37,414 nt of DNA from an uncultured Verrucomicrobiales bacterium (GCA_913048135.1 CAJWVY010000012.1:1-37414); one strand, 5' to 3'. Positions 18,241 through 27,350 are shown, counted from the first letter of the stretch. Notes: generated by a model not told the origin, from the letters alone. Program-made: numbers and translations.

Positions 18241-18690
18241 ATGGAAAACGAAAGCTGCGAGCTAGGAACCGGTGAGCCCAAAAACCATCTGGACATGCTG
18301 CCCATAAAAAAAGGCACCGATCACCTCTGCGAATCCATCATCAACCAGGAAGGGTTTAAGGAATTATACGCCAAGATTGACGCCTTTATCTCAGACGAAA
18401 AACTCAAGTACGAGTACAGCACACTCAATGAACGTGGTGCGTTACTCCAGCAAAAACAACAGACTGGAGCAGAGATCACTGAGGAGGAAATCACAACGTT
18501 TGAGCAATTGCGTAATGACTTTCTCGGAAACGAAGTTGCCACCAACTTCCTCGCTGCTCAAGAAGAAGTGCAGCAAGTGCAGGACCGAATCCATCAAGTG
18601 ATCGCAAAGACATTTGAAGTCGGTCGCGTGCCCGCCCAGGAAGATTTCGATTTCTGCAGTGATGGCTTCGGCGACTGCGGTTGCAGCTAA
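18241..18690 (+). CDS. YlbF/YmcA-family protein with C-terminal cysteine cluster
   Basis: A 149-residue soluble, mostly helical protein. Residues 35-125 fit the Com_YlbF pattern of paired long helices (FKELYAKIDAFISDEK ... AAQEEVQQVQDRIHQVI). In Bacillus, YlbF, YmcA and YaaT form an Fe-S-binding complex that affects RNase Y and sporulation. Here the tail ends C139-x6-C146-G-C148, so an iron-sulfur or zinc site is plausible (inference), with C6 and C30 as possible extra ligands. AAGGA ten bases before ATG 18241 is a reasonable ribosome binding site. It directly follows frr and ends 10 bases before the next gene. The family call is by pattern and moderately sure. Confidence 0.65.
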   Translation: MENESCELGTGEPKNHLDMLPIKKGTDHLCESIINQEGFKELYAKIDAFISDEKLKYEYSTLNERGALLQQKQQTGAEITEEEITTFEQLRNDFLGNEVATNFLAAQEEVQQVQDRIHQVIAKTFEVGRVPAQEDFDFCSDGFGDCGCS

Positions 18691-18700
18691 TACCGGGACA

Positions 18701-19600
18701 ATGAATTCCCTTCACCGCCGCCAATTCCTAACCACCGGAGCCCTTGCCGGTGGCGCCACCGTGCTGGGCGCCCCATTCCAGCGCGCCGGAAAACCCAAGC
18801 TGCGCCTCAGTCTGGCGGCTTATTCGTTCCGCAGTTTTTTCAAATACCAAAAAACCTCCGTGCGCAAGGTCGCCGAACGGCCGATGGACCTGTTCAAGTT
18901 TATCGACTTTTGCGCCGACCACGGCTGCGAAGGCACTGAACTTACCAGTTACTTCTTCCGGCACGAGATCACGCCTAAGTACCTTACGGACCTTAGGAAG
19001 CACGCGTTTCTGCGCGGCGTGGATATCAGCGGCACCGCCGTCGGCAATAATTTTTCCCTGCCAAAGGGCGCGCAACGCGACGCGCAAATTGCCTATGTAA
19101 AGAAGTGGATCGATCACGCTGCCCTCCTCGGTGCGCCACACATTCGCGTCTTTGCCGGCCGCGAAGCCAAGGGCGTGGATCGCAAGCAAGCCGATCAATG
19201 GGCGATCGATTGCTTGCGTGAATGCTGCGATTACGCCGGCAAACGCGGCATCTTTCTCGGCATTGAAAATCACGATAGTATTGGGTCGGCCAAGACGCTG
19301 ATTGAATTTGTCGAAGCAGTGGATCACCCGTGGTTTGCCGTGAATCTGGATAGCGGCAATTTCCGCACCGCTGATCCGTATGCCGACTTTGCCGCCGCCG
19401 CGTCCTACGCGGTGAATGTGCAATTGAAAGTGGAATTGCGCATTGGCAACGAGAAGAAGGAAGCCGATCTCAAACGCTTTGCCGATCTGTTGCGCAAAGC
19501 CAATTATCAGGGCTACGTGGTGCTGGAATACGAGGCGGCCACAGATCCCTACAAAGCTGTGCCGCCGTTGCTAAAGGAACTGCAGAGCATCCTTGCCTGA
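18701..19600 (+). CDS. Tat-exported TIM-barrel sugar isomerase/epimerase
   Basis: A 299-residue protein with a twin-arginine signal (HRRQFLTTGALAGGATVLG), followed by a xylose-isomerase-like TIM barrel. Barrel landmarks are LSLAAYSFRSFF at strand 1, GCEGTELTSYFF, GIFLGIENHDS with the metal-binding glutamate, FAVNLDSGNF, and a closing VVLEYEA strand. Members isomerise or epimerise sugars with a divalent metal; Tat-exported ones are common in Planctomycetota and Verrucomicrobiota near carbohydrate degradation genes. ATG 18701 is chosen because the longer frame (to 18614) overlaps the YlbF gene and lacks the Tat motif at its start. Substrate unknown. Confidence 0.85.
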   Translation: MNSLHRRQFLTTGALAGGATVLGAPFQRAGKPKLRLSLAAYSFRSFFKYQKTSVRKVAERPMDLFKFIDFCADHGCEGTELTSYFFRHEITPKYLTDLRKHAFLRGVDISGTAVGNNFSLPKGAQRDAQIAYVKKWIDHAALLGAPHIRVFAGREAKGVDRKQADQWAIDCLRECCDYAGKRGIFLGIENHDSIGSAKTLIEFVEAVDHPWFAVNLDSGNFRTADPYADFAAAASYAVNVQLKVELRIGNEKKEADLKRFADLLRKANYQGYVVLEYEAATDPYKAVPPLLKELQSILA

Positions 19601-19616
19601 TTCTTTTCCGGCTGGA

Positions 19617-22040
19617 TTACGGGCTGGCCGAAGAGGCGGCTTCGCTTTCGCCCTTCACGTGGGCATCAAACCAATTCACCATTTCAGCCAGCGTATGGCC
19701 GATGCTTTCGCGGGCCTGATAATTATGCGTCTCATGCGGCAGCAACACAATCCGTGCCTTGCCGCCATTGCCCTTGATCGCCCGGAATAAACGCTTGGTT
19801 TGTTCCGGCGTGGTAGCCGGATTTTTATCATTCTCGCCGTGGATCAACAGCAATGGATCCCGAATTTTCGGCACCGCCAAAAGCGGTGACATTTCCAGAT
19901 AGGTCTCCGGGGCATCCCAGAGCGTGCGGCGTTCATCCTGAAATCCAAACGGCGTCAGCGTGCGGTTATACGCCCCGCTGCGCGCAATGCCTGCCCGAAA
20001 GAGATCACTGTTGGCCAGCAACATCACCGCCATAAACGCCCCGTAACTGTGCCCGCCCACACCCACGCGTTGCTGGTCGCAAACCCCCATCTTCACCACC
20101 GCATCAATCGCGGCCTCCGCATTGGCCACGATCTGTTCAGTAAATGTGTCATTGGCCATTTCCGGATCCCCCACAATCGGCATCGCCACCTGATCCAAAA
20201 CGGCATACCCCTGTAGTGCAAGAAAACGTGGGGAAGCTCCCGCAAAGGTAGAGAACCGATGCGGTGAATTGGAAACCTGCCCTGCCATTCGTCCCTGTGT
20301 ATAGGCCCGCGGATACGCCCACAGGATGGTCGGCAATGGCAACGGATTTTCCAAATCATAGCCCGGTGGCAAATGCAGCATGCAGTTGAGCATCACGCCA
20401 TCGGCGCGTTCGTAGGTGATGAGTTTCTTCTGCACCTCCCGCAGCGATTTTGCAGGGTCCATGAATTCCGTCAGCGGCTGGCGTTCCAGTTCGCCCACCT
20501 TGCGGACGAAATAATTGGGGTGCTCGTCTTCGGTTTCATGGCGCGTCACATATTCCGAACCATCATCACTCAGCAACGCCACCACCGCCTCATAGCTGAA
20601 TTCATCACATTTGAACAAGTGTTCGCGCTCAAACTTCACAAGATTGAGCTTATCCAAAAACGGCCGGTCGCCCTCCACCGAAGAGCCATTGCCATTCAGG
20701 AAAATCGAATTGGAATGCACGCGCATCGCCCGCTTACCATTGGGCAACTGCCGCATCAACGGAAAGCCCGGATGCTCATAACGCTCATTCACCGAGTGAC
20801 TCCACAACAGGCGGTCGGGGATATCCGGATTGTCCGGATCCACCAGCCACGTGTTATACCAACTGCGCGAGCTGTCATACTCCCGCACCAGCGCAGTGTT
20901 ACGGGTTTCGCCCCAGTAGATTTTGGAAAACCGGTTTTCCAGGGTAGTAACCCGCTTGGGTCGCCCCGTGAAAGGTGCTTCCAACATCATCACCCGATCC
21001 CGGTTTTCCACCTCACGCGTCGGATCGCCACCATCGAGTGCCTCAATCCAGACAATTGTCGCCGGACCCGTCGGTCGCCAATGATGCCCTCGCGGCTGCA
21101 CTGGCACGCCTCCCGCGGCCACATCCTCCGTAGCAGGTTGAATGGTCACGTGCTTCACCGAGGCCTTGAGATCCCACACCTCCGTGCTACGCGGGAAAAA
21201 CTGGGCGGGCGATTGATAGGAATAAGGCGGATGAATCCGTTCCACCAACACATACCGGCCAAAGGGCGACACATCAAAGCTGCTGAAGATCGAGGGACGC
21301 CCCAAATTCTTTTGCCTGCCTGTCTTCACATCCAGCAAAGTCAACTGCGAGTTCAAATAGTAATCAAACAATTTTTCATCATGATCATTCTGCAGCAGGT
21401 CGGGATAAGTCAGCACCGGTGCTTCCTTGGGGCCCGTCTCCTGGACCACCGGCCCCACCGGAGCCCGCGGCGGCGTGGGTGGGTTACCGCGCTGTTTGGG
21501 GATGGATTGGCAAATCAACCCCTTGCTGTCCGGCAGCCATTGAAAGGTGCGACCAGCGGCCGCATTGAGCCTCACTTGTGGAAAGGATTTGATCTGGCGA
21601 TTTTCCGCTTCGCCCACATGCAGGATCACCGATGCCCGGTCGTATTGCAAAAAGGCGAAGTGCTTTCCATCTGGCGACCATACCGGCAGGCTAAATCGCC
21701 GGCTGCCCGTGGGTAACCGCAATTGATGCCTCGCGCCATTGGCTACCTCCCGCAATTCCATCCGGAAATAATACTGCGGCAGCGCCGGGCCGTTGTTGAA
21801 TGGATTCAGGCGAATGCCCGCCAAGGCCTGTACGCGGGAGGCCAAATCTTCAATCCGCCGAAACCGATACTGCTCCGCCACCAACAAATGCCGGCCATCC
21901 GGGCTCAGGGAGACGCGCGGCATCGGCCGGGAGGCAAACAATTCCTCGGCCTCCTTGGGCGGTTTCAAATACTTCTGCTGTGCTCCGACCGGAACAGTCA
22001 ATAAACACGTCAGAACAACAATGAAAACAAGCGGGTTCAT
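19617..22040 (-). CDS. Secreted prolyl-oligopeptidase-family (S9) serine peptidase
   Basis: An 807-residue protein with a Sec signal peptide (NPLVFIVVLTCLLTVPVGA), an N-terminal beta-propeller (about 30-520, with repeats such as LSPDGRHLLVAE and WSPDGKHFAFLQYD) and a C-terminal alpha/beta hydrolase. The catalytic triad is readable: S665 in GGHSYGAFM, D738 in HGENDK, H772 in PHETHNYQARESI. The 'ESHGY-ARES'-like context of the histidine suggests the glutamyl-endopeptidase subgroup (S9D) over dipeptidyl peptidase IV. Such enzymes cleave short peptides admitted through the propeller, here in the periplasm or outside. It is convergent with the TIM-barrel gene and divergent from the next gene. Confidence 0.93.
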   Translation of the reverse strand: MNPLVFIVVLTCLLTVPVGAQQKYLKPPKEAEELFASRPMPRVSLSPDGRHLLVAEQYRFRRIEDLASRVQALAGIRLNPFNNGPALPQYYFRMELREVANGARHQLRLPTGSRRFSLPVWSPDGKHFAFLQYDRASVILHVGEAENRQIKSFPQVRLNAAAGRTFQWLPDSKGLICQSIPKQRGNPPTPPRAPVGPVVQETGPKEAPVLTYPDLLQNDHDEKLFDYYLNSQLTLLDVKTGRQKNLGRPSIFSSFDVSPFGRYVLVERIHPPYSYQSPAQFFPRSTEVWDLKASVKHVTIQPATEDVAAGGVPVQPRGHHWRPTGPATIVWIEALDGGDPTREVENRDRVMMLEAPFTGRPKRVTTLENRFSKIYWGETRNTALVREYDSSRSWYNTWLVDPDNPDIPDRLLWSHSVNERYEHPGFPLMRQLPNGKRAMRVHSNSIFLNGNGSSVEGDRPFLDKLNLVKFEREHLFKCDEFSYEAVVALLSDDGSEYVTRHETEDEHPNYFVRKVGELERQPLTEFMDPAKSLREVQKKLITYERADGVMLNCMLHLPPGYDLENPLPLPTILWAYPRAYTQGRMAGQVSNSPHRFSTFAGASPRFLALQGYAVLDQVAMPIVGDPEMANDTFTEQIVANAEAAIDAVVKMGVCDQQRVGVGGHSYGAFMAVMLLANSDLFRAGIARSGAYNRTLTPFGFQDERRTLWDAPETYLEMSPLLAVPKIRDPLLLIHGENDKNPATTPEQTKRLFRAIKGNGGKARIVLLPHETHNYQARESIGHTLAEMVNWFDAHVKGESEAASSASP

Positions 22041-22129
22041 TTCGTCGTGAGAAAAATCATTTCAGAACATTCCGTCTGCGGCAAGCCTCCTTGCCTCTCG
22101 CCGCCGGCACGGGTAGTTTCGACTGAACG

Positions 22130-23350
22130 ATGCTCCGTGTTCTTCAGATTTTCTGCATAATTGCCTCAATTGCAGTGATTTGCACCTCCTGTCTCAGCTG
22201 GCCGGAAGCCCCGCCGCCACCGCAGGAGCTGGTTCGGACCTTTGATCAGAGGAAACTCAATGCAATCGGCGTGGCCATTCATCAGGCGCGGGTGGAAAAA
22301 CGCCTGCCGGGCGGTGTGCTTTGGCTGGAGCGGCAGGGCGTGGCCTTTCATCGCGCTTACGGCATGGCCAGTACGCAGCCGGTGAGTGCGGTGGCGCAGG
22401 GCGACACAATTTATGATGCTGCTTCGCTCACCAAAGTTGTTGCCACCACGCCGGCCGTGTTGTTGTTACACGAGCGTGGGAAATTGAATATCGAGGATCC
22501 GGTTCGCAAGCATCTTCCGGAATTCACCGGGCAAGGCCGGGAAGCCATCACCATCCGGCAGCTGCTCACGCACACCAGTGGACTGCGCCCGGATATTTCT
22601 GTGAACGGCTGGACCGGGCATCAGGAGTGCATTGCCAAGTGCGTCGTGGAAGTACCGCGCGCGGCGCCGGATGAACGCTTCATTTACAGCGACATCAATT
22701 TTCAATTACTGGATGAAATCGTCCGGCGCGTCAGCGGGAAACGGCTGGATATGTTTTGTACCGAAGAAATCTTCGGACCGTTGAAGATGCACGACACCGG
22801 TTACAATCCCCCCGTAACCAAGCACGCGCGCATTGCGCCCACCACGGTTACCGACGGCAAGGCACTACGCGGCGTGGTGCATGACCCGCGGGCGCGCAAG
22901 ACCTCCGGCATTGCCGGACATGCCGGCCTGTTTACCACGGCACCGGATCTCGCGCGTTATGCGCGCATGTTGCTGCAGACAGGCGAACTCGACGGGATAC
23001 AATTGTTTAAAGCGGAGACGGTGCAATTGATGACCTCCGTCCAAACGCCCCCCACCCTGCCCGCGCGCCGCGGTTTGGGTTGGGATATTGATACGGGCTA
23101 TTCCAGCCCGCGCGGGCACAAGTTCCCGCTCGGCTCTTTCGGCCACACGGGATTCACCGGCCCATCGCTTTGGATTGATCCATACTCGAAGACGTTTGTG
23201 GTGTTCCTGTGCAACCGTGTACATCCCACCGAACGCGGCCCCAGCGTGGTGCCGTTGCGACGGACCCTCGGCACGTTGGCAGCAGAATCGGTGAAGGGGT
23301 TTGATTTTGAAAATGTCCCGGGCGCCCTACCGCCGTTGAAGCGGGACTAA
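22130..23350 (+). CDS. Beta-lactamase-fold serine hydrolase, lipoprotein
   Basis: A 406-residue predicted lipoprotein (VICTSC, cysteine 21) of the class C beta-lactamase / esterase / D-aminopeptidase family. Visible active-site elements are S99-x-x-K102 in DAASLTKV, the tyrosine motif Y186-S-D188, and HTG in GHTGFTGPS near residue 338. The YSD triplet replaces the YxN of true AmpC enzymes and is common in esterase-like members, so antibiotic resistance is unlikely. It starts 89 bases from the divergent S9 peptidase, and its last four bases overlap the end of the convergent gene. Substrate unknown; peptidoglycan peptides or ester-linked groups are possible. Confidence 0.87.
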   Translation: MLRVLQIFCIIASIAVICTSCLSWPEAPPPPQELVRTFDQRKLNAIGVAIHQARVEKRLPGGVLWLERQGVAFHRAYGMASTQPVSAVAQGDTIYDAASLTKVVATTPAVLLLHERGKLNIEDPVRKHLPEFTGQGREAITIRQLLTHTSGLRPDISVNGWTGHQECIAKCVVEVPRAAPDERFIYSDINFQLLDEIVRRVSGKRLDMFCTEEIFGPLKMHDTGYNPPVTKHARIAPTTVTDGKALRGVVHDPRARKTSGIAGHAGLFTTAPDLARYARMLLQTGELDGIQLFKAETVQLMTSVQTPPTLPARRGLGWDIDTGYSSPRGHKFPLGSFGHTGFTGPSLWIDPYSKTFVVFLCNRVHPTERGPSVVPLRRTLGTLAAESVKGFDFENVPGALPPLKRD

Positions 23351-23889
23351 TATTTCACATCGGTTTCCTGCCAATCCTCTTTGGCCTCGGCCGGCACCTC
23401 GATGCGCAAGCCATCCTCCCACGCGTGAGCCTTGCGATTCACCACCAAACCGCGCGGCAGCAGCTCGATTTCATGCCGGCGCCCTTTGCTGGTGGCGTTG
23501 GCGTCGATGGGAAACAGATCGAAGGTCACCGTCCCAGGCAGATACGTGAGGTCCGCATAAAACCAGTTACCGAAGGGCACAGGTTGCGGCAGATGCACCG
23601 GATCGACGAAATTGGTCTGCACCGTTTCAAACCCCACCGGCACAATCTCGCCCGGAAACACCAGAGTGCAGTTGCGGTACCCGCGCGCGGCCCAGTCGAT
23701 CACCAGCATAGGCGTTCCGTTGGCGTCGGTCTGAAAGGTGACCGTCCACGGGCCGTCCTTTTTGCGCATCCATTGGTCGAAGGAATACACGCCGATATAA
23801 ATGATCACGGCGATCAGGGCCATTTTCACGGTAAAGCCTAGGATGTCATCATCCTTGGGCGGTGGATTATCGGAGGTTTCCTCGGCCAT
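23347..23889 (-). CDS. One-helix membrane protein of unknown function
   Basis: A 180-residue protein with an acidic cytosolic start (EETSDNPPPKDDD), a single transmembrane helix (about 20-38, VKMALIAVIIYIGVYSF) and a beta-rich periplasmic part with many aromatic and proline residues. No family recognised. The ATG at 23889 immediately follows the seven-T tract of an intrinsic terminator, so the gene is either read from a leaderless promoter hidden in the hairpin region or depends on readthrough from the Gfo/Idh gene. Its stop overlaps the convergent hydrolase gene by four bases. Confidence 0.7.
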   Translation of the reverse strand: MAEETSDNPPPKDDDILGFTVKMALIAVIIYIGVYSFDQWMRKKDGPWTVTFQTDANGTPMLVIDWAARGYRNCTLVFPGEIVPVGFETVQTNFVDPVHLPQPVPFGNWFYADLTYLPGTVTFDLFPIDANATSKGRRHEIELLPRGLVVNRKAHAWEDGLRIEVPAEAKEDWQETDVKY

Positions 23890-23930
23890 AAAAAAATCCC
23901 CCGCATCCTGCCGTGAAGCGAATGCGGGGG
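23890..23930 (-). terminator. Intrinsic terminator after the Gfo/Idh gene
   Basis: On the minus strand CCCCCGCAT and ATGCGGGGG form a nine-base stem with a 15-base loop, then A and seven T residues ending exactly at the ATG of the next gene. It closes the long minus-strand cluster upstream, 16 bases after the oxidoreductase stop. Confidence 0.85.
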
Positions 23931-23946
23931 CAAGGTTGCGGGCGGT

Positions 23947-25458
23947 TTAATACTCGCGCTTCTTGGTGATGCCCGGTTGCGGCGTCGGGTAGAAGCCATC
24001 GGCATCGGCTTTGACCGGCGCGGAATCGCCACCCAGCCCCACGAGCTTTTCAATCTCGGGCGCCAACGGATCGGCGTTGAGGGCGTCATCCCACATCACA
24101 CGCTGACCGGTGTGCGCGGCCATGCGGCCCATGTTGCAAACCTGACTGGCAAGTGCGCCGCGTTCGGCTTCGTTGTACGGCTTGTCATTGCGGATGGCGT
24201 CGAGCAGATCTTCCCATTCGTCCTGATAGGGATTGGTCTCGCGCGCCGGGAATTTCCAAGTTTCGTTTTTCGGATTCGGCGTGAGGCCGGAGTACAACGC
24301 GCTGGGTGCGGGCCAGTGGCCGTTCTTGGAGAAGGTGCCAAAGCCCTTGGTGCCGTGGATATAACTAGCGAACTCATTATGGCAGCCCTCGATGGTTCGG
24401 CCGTAGTGCATGAGCTTGGTGCCGTCGGCGTAGGTGTATTCCACCGAATAGTTGTCGAAGTTTTGGTCCACGTACGGCTGGCCCTGCCGGTTCTTGGTGA
24501 AGTGCTTACCCCCAGTGGCTTGTGCCATGATCGGCCAGGTCCATTTATCGAGAGAACCCATCACGTTGAGCGCATCGCCGCCGGTGTGTTCCGGATCGCC
24601 CATGGCAGCGGCCTTCATCCAGCAGCATTCGTCGATGTTGTGAATGTAGTAATCGTTGAAGCAACCGCCACTGGCCCAGATGAAGCTGTGGAAGCGGCGG
24701 ATCTGCCAGCGGATTTCCTCAAGGTCCTTGTACTCATTCCGGAGTTTCTGCGGGATGGACCGCGCGGACGCCACCGGACCGTGCATACGGTAGCTGCGCA
24801 TGAGCACCACATCGCCCACGGCGCCTTCCTGAATTTTGTCGGCCATTGCGCCGCGCGCGCGGCTGTGCCGGCACATGAGGCCCACGCCCACCTTCAGGTT
24901 TTTCTGCTTGGCCATCTTGTTGATCTCAAGGATCTGCTTGGTGCCATAGCCATCGGCGGTCACGGGTTTTTCCATGAACACATTCACGCCTCGCTCCACG
25001 GCGTATTTGTAGAACACCCAGCGGAAGGCCGGCGGCGTGGTGAAGATGGCCACATCGCCCTTGTCGAGATTGCTGATGGCTTCCTTGTAGGCCTCAAAGC
25101 CAATGTAGGCGCGCTCGGGCAAACCGTTTTTGCCGGTCTTGCCGAGATCCACCTTCTCCTTATGCTTTTTGGAAAGGCCGTTGAGGCTGCTCTTGAGTTT
25201 GTCCTCAAAAATATCCGCGGCAGCCACGAGTTTGGTGGGGCCGTGTCCGGCTGAAACGGACAACGCGTTACTGGCGGCGCCTGTGCCCCGGCCGCCGGCA
25301 CCCACGAGCGCCACCTTCACGGTGTCGTTGACGTTTGCGTGCACGTGCGGAATAGCCACGCCGGCCAGCGCGGAGGCTCCGGCTACTTTGCCAGAGGTCT
25401 TGATGAATTCACGACGGTTGGGCGTCTCGGATGAATTGGGTTTCTTGGGCTTCGCCAT
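23947..25458 (-). CDS. Tat-exported Gfo/Idh/MocA-family oxidoreductase
   Basis: A 503-residue protein. A Tat signal (NRREFIKTSGKVAGASALAG) precedes an NAD(P)-binding Rossmann fold starting VKVALVGAGGRGTGAA. The family motif appears as FMEKPVTADG, with the lysine of the EKP triplet expected in catalysis. The C-terminal half matches the long PVC-type members, with GGCFNDYYIHNIDECCW and GDALNVMG. These enzymes oxidise or reduce sugar hydroxyls, usually on cyclitols or glycosides, and the exported ones keep a tightly bound cofactor. ATG 25458 gives the Tat signal at the right depth; six more codons are open upstream. It is the last gene of the cluster before the terminator. Confidence 0.92.
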   Translation of the reverse strand: MAKPKKPNSSETPNRREFIKTSGKVAGASALAGVAIPHVHANVNDTVKVALVGAGGRGTGAASNALSVSAGHGPTKLVAAADIFEDKLKSSLNGLSKKHKEKVDLGKTGKNGLPERAYIGFEAYKEAISNLDKGDVAIFTTPPAFRWVFYKYAVERGVNVFMEKPVTADGYGTKQILEINKMAKQKNLKVGVGLMCRHSRARGAMADKIQEGAVGDVVLMRSYRMHGPVASARSIPQKLRNEYKDLEEIRWQIRRFHSFIWASGGCFNDYYIHNIDECCWMKAAAMGDPEHTGGDALNVMGSLDKWTWPIMAQATGGKHFTKNRQGQPYVDQNFDNYSVEYTYADGTKLMHYGRTIEGCHNEFASYIHGTKGFGTFSKNGHWPAPSALYSGLTPNPKNETWKFPARETNPYQDEWEDLLDAIRNDKPYNEAERGALASQVCNMGRMAAHTGQRVMWDDALNADPLAPEIEKLVGLGGDSAPVKADADGFYPTPQPGITKKREY

Positions 25459-25496
25459 ACGGCGATGGTCGGCCACAGTGTTCTGGGCGTCAACCC

Positions 25497-26909
25497 CTAC
25501 TTTGCCTTCAACACAGCGTGCATGGCCTCGGCGATGTTGGGTTTCTCGAAATGCGCATCCTGATGCGTCTTGGCATATCCGGCCAGAGCGCCGGTGAGTC
25601 GGTGGATAATCTCTTGATGGGCGGGGGATTCGAAGAAGTTTTTCATCTCATCCGGATCCTGCTCCAGATCGAAGAGCCACGGCTTGCCGCTGGCGGCATA
25701 AACCAGTTTGTAGCGGTCGGTCACCGCGCAGAGCCAGCCTTCGGAACTTTTGGACGAGCGCAGGATCGCAATGTCCTCCCATTCGTCACCCCGCACCTGA
25801 GTGAAAAGGCTATCGGCATTTCGGCCATCAACCTTGAGGCGATGCTGCACCCCCATGAGACTGGTCACAGTCGGCAGGAAATCAATGCAACTCAACGCCT
25901 CCTTCACCACCGTACCCGGCGGCACTTTGCCGGGGCAATACAGCAAAAAAGGAATACGCGCCGAACCCTCAAAGGGAACGCCCTTGTTCAGGCGACCGTG
26001 TTCGCCGCAAAGATCTCCATGATCGCTAGTGAAGACAATCAGGGTCCGCTCCAGCTGCCCATTACGACGTAGCGTTGATAAAATGCGACCGATGTTGTCA
26101 TCCAAACATTTCACCATGCCATAATACTTTGGCATGAGTATCCGCACAGTATCCGCAGTAATCTTTGGTGCTTTTGCTGCCCACACCGGCGTTTGCGCAC
26201 GAGTCTTATTAACCGAACGAGGGATCGGCACCTGAACGTGGTCGTACATGGTATCGTACGGGGCTCTGACGGTGTTCGGCCCATGCGGATCTGGATAACT
26301 CACCATGTAACAAAACGGCTGCCCTTTTTTTGCATTCACAAAGTCGATTAACTTATCGGTCAGCCAATCGGTGGCAAAGGTCTCCTCATTCGCATCATCA
26401 AGAGCATAGTTCGGTTCACCGTTTTTACGGGCACCAACTTGAGGTCCATCCTTGGAATCAGTAAATTTTTTCCAGTGACCGCGATTAAACATAAAACGGT
26501 TGTCCTCCCATCCGAACTGCCGAGTCGGCCCCCATTGCGGTTTCCCCTCTCCATCGAGATGCCATTTACCCGCGTAGCCGGTGGCGTATCCATGCCGGCG
26601 TAGTACTTCTGCAAAGGTCACGATCCCATTATCCAAGGGAATGTTGTTGGTACTAACGGGCGTCTTATGAGGATACAATCCGCTCATAAATGCCGCCCGA
26701 GAAGGAGAACAAACGGGCGTGGTGGCATAAAAGCTAGTAGCGATGGCTCCGTGTTGGGCAATCCAATCTATATTGGGCGTTTGCACAACTTTACCGCCAT
26801 AACAACCCAGCGTCTTGAAATGATGTTCGTCGGTTTGGATCACCAACAAATTGTACGGCTTGGCTGTGGCCATCAACGCCGTGACACACAAAAGGAAAAA
26901 CAAACGCAT
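25497..26909 (-). CDS. Secreted sulfatase, formylglycine type (first of two)
   Basis: A 470-residue type I sulfatase with a signal peptide (MRLFFLLCVTALMATA). C67 in VCSPSRAAFMSG is the cysteine converted to formylglycine, with R71 completing CxPxR. The first metal-binding position reads QTDEHH (D27), in place of the more usual DD. TSDHGDLCGEHG near residue 294 provides further metal ligands. The family hydrolyses sulfate esters of polysaccharides or small molecules; TDE-type members are often choline-sulfatase or glycan sulfatase relatives. It is 38 bases upstream of the Gfo/Idh gene on the same strand. No maturation enzyme (FGE or anSME) is in the window. Confidence 0.94.
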   Translation of the reverse strand: MRLFFLLCVTALMATAKPYNLLVIQTDEHHFKTLGCYGGKVVQTPNIDWIAQHGAIATSFYATTPVCSPSRAAFMSGLYPHKTPVSTNNIPLDNGIVTFAEVLRRHGYATGYAGKWHLDGEGKPQWGPTRQFGWEDNRFMFNRGHWKKFTDSKDGPQVGARKNGEPNYALDDANEETFATDWLTDKLIDFVNAKKGQPFCYMVSYPDPHGPNTVRAPYDTMYDHVQVPIPRSVNKTRAQTPVWAAKAPKITADTVRILMPKYYGMVKCLDDNIGRILSTLRRNGQLERTLIVFTSDHGDLCGEHGRLNKGVPFEGSARIPFLLYCPGKVPPGTVVKEALSCIDFLPTVTSLMGVQHRLKVDGRNADSLFTQVRGDEWEDIAILRSSKSSEGWLCAVTDRYKLVYAASGKPWLFDLEQDPDEMKNFFESPAHQEIIHRLTGALAGYAKTHQDAHFEKPNIAEAMHAVLKAK

Positions 26910-26952
26910 GCCGGAGCCTAATCACTCCCTGAACAAGAAACAAATGGAATCC

Positions 26953-27348
26953 CTACGCCGGTTGACGTGCGGGCCGGGCCAGCTTTTGGACACTCTTCAC
27001 CAAATCGCGACGGCTCAGCCATTCATCCAGTTGATGCACCGGCACCCAGCGCCGGGTACGCTGGGCCTTTTCCGGCCAACGCCGCAGTTGTTTGACCACA
27101 CGCATGACATACAAATCCAGAGTCCAGCGGGAACGCTCCAAACGTACACGTCGACTGTTGCGTATTTCCCCAAGCACGCCCGCCTCTTCGTAAGCCTCTT
27201 CCAAGGCCGTGCGCTTCTTGCCGAGCCGTGGAATCAGATTCCCCTTGGGCAACCCCCATCGATTTTTTTTGGTGGAAACCAACAATACCTCGCGAAACCC
27301 ATTGCGAGTCCGTGTAGCCACCACGCCAGTCTTAACCGATTTTTTCAA
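26953..27348 (-). CDS. Nudix hydrolase with altered Nudix box
   Basis: A 131-residue cytosolic Nudix-fold protein: an N-terminal strand (KTGVVATRTRNGFREVLLV), WGLPKGNL, then the helix LEEAYEEAGVLGE. Against the consensus G-x5-E-x7-REUxEExGU, glutamate at the sixth position after G36 is L42, and the arginine is E50, while E51, E54, E55 and G57 are kept. Metal binding may therefore survive with different substrate use, as in DIPP-like subgroups. The start is TTG 27348, supported by a consensus ribosome binding site. It is the only clearly cytosolic protein among neighbours that are exported, lying between the two sulfatases; it may be a passenger. Confidence 0.82.
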   Translation of the reverse strand: MKKSVKTGVVATRTRNGFREVLLVSTKKNRWGLPKGNLIPRLGKKRTALEEAYEEAGVLGEIRNSRRVRLERSRWTLDLYVMRVVKQLRRWPEKAQRTRRWVPVHQLDEWLSRRDLVKSVQKLARPARQPA

Positions 27349-27350
27349 GA

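Noticed and set aside
20373-21716. Long open frame of 447 codons on the + strand
   Set aside because: It is antisense to the S9 peptidase gene, whose propeller and catalytic triad are clear; the His/Arg-rich product has no family features.
22080-22095. Small GGCAAG/CTTGCC hairpin between the divergent genes
   Set aside because: A six-base stem is expected by chance and has no T tract or clear role.
22091-22119. TTGCCT-N17-TAGTTT as promoter of the hydrolase gene at 22130
   Set aside because: Both hexamers are weak and the spacing match is likely by chance in an 89-base region; kept out of the features.
22130-23350. Antibiotic-resistance beta-lactamase
   Set aside because: The YSD motif and lipoprotein form fit esterase/peptidase-like members; nothing suggests true lactamase function.
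23977-25254. Open frame of 425 codons on the + strand
   Set aside because: Antisense to the Gfo/Idh gene; composition reflects GC-biased third positions of the real gene.
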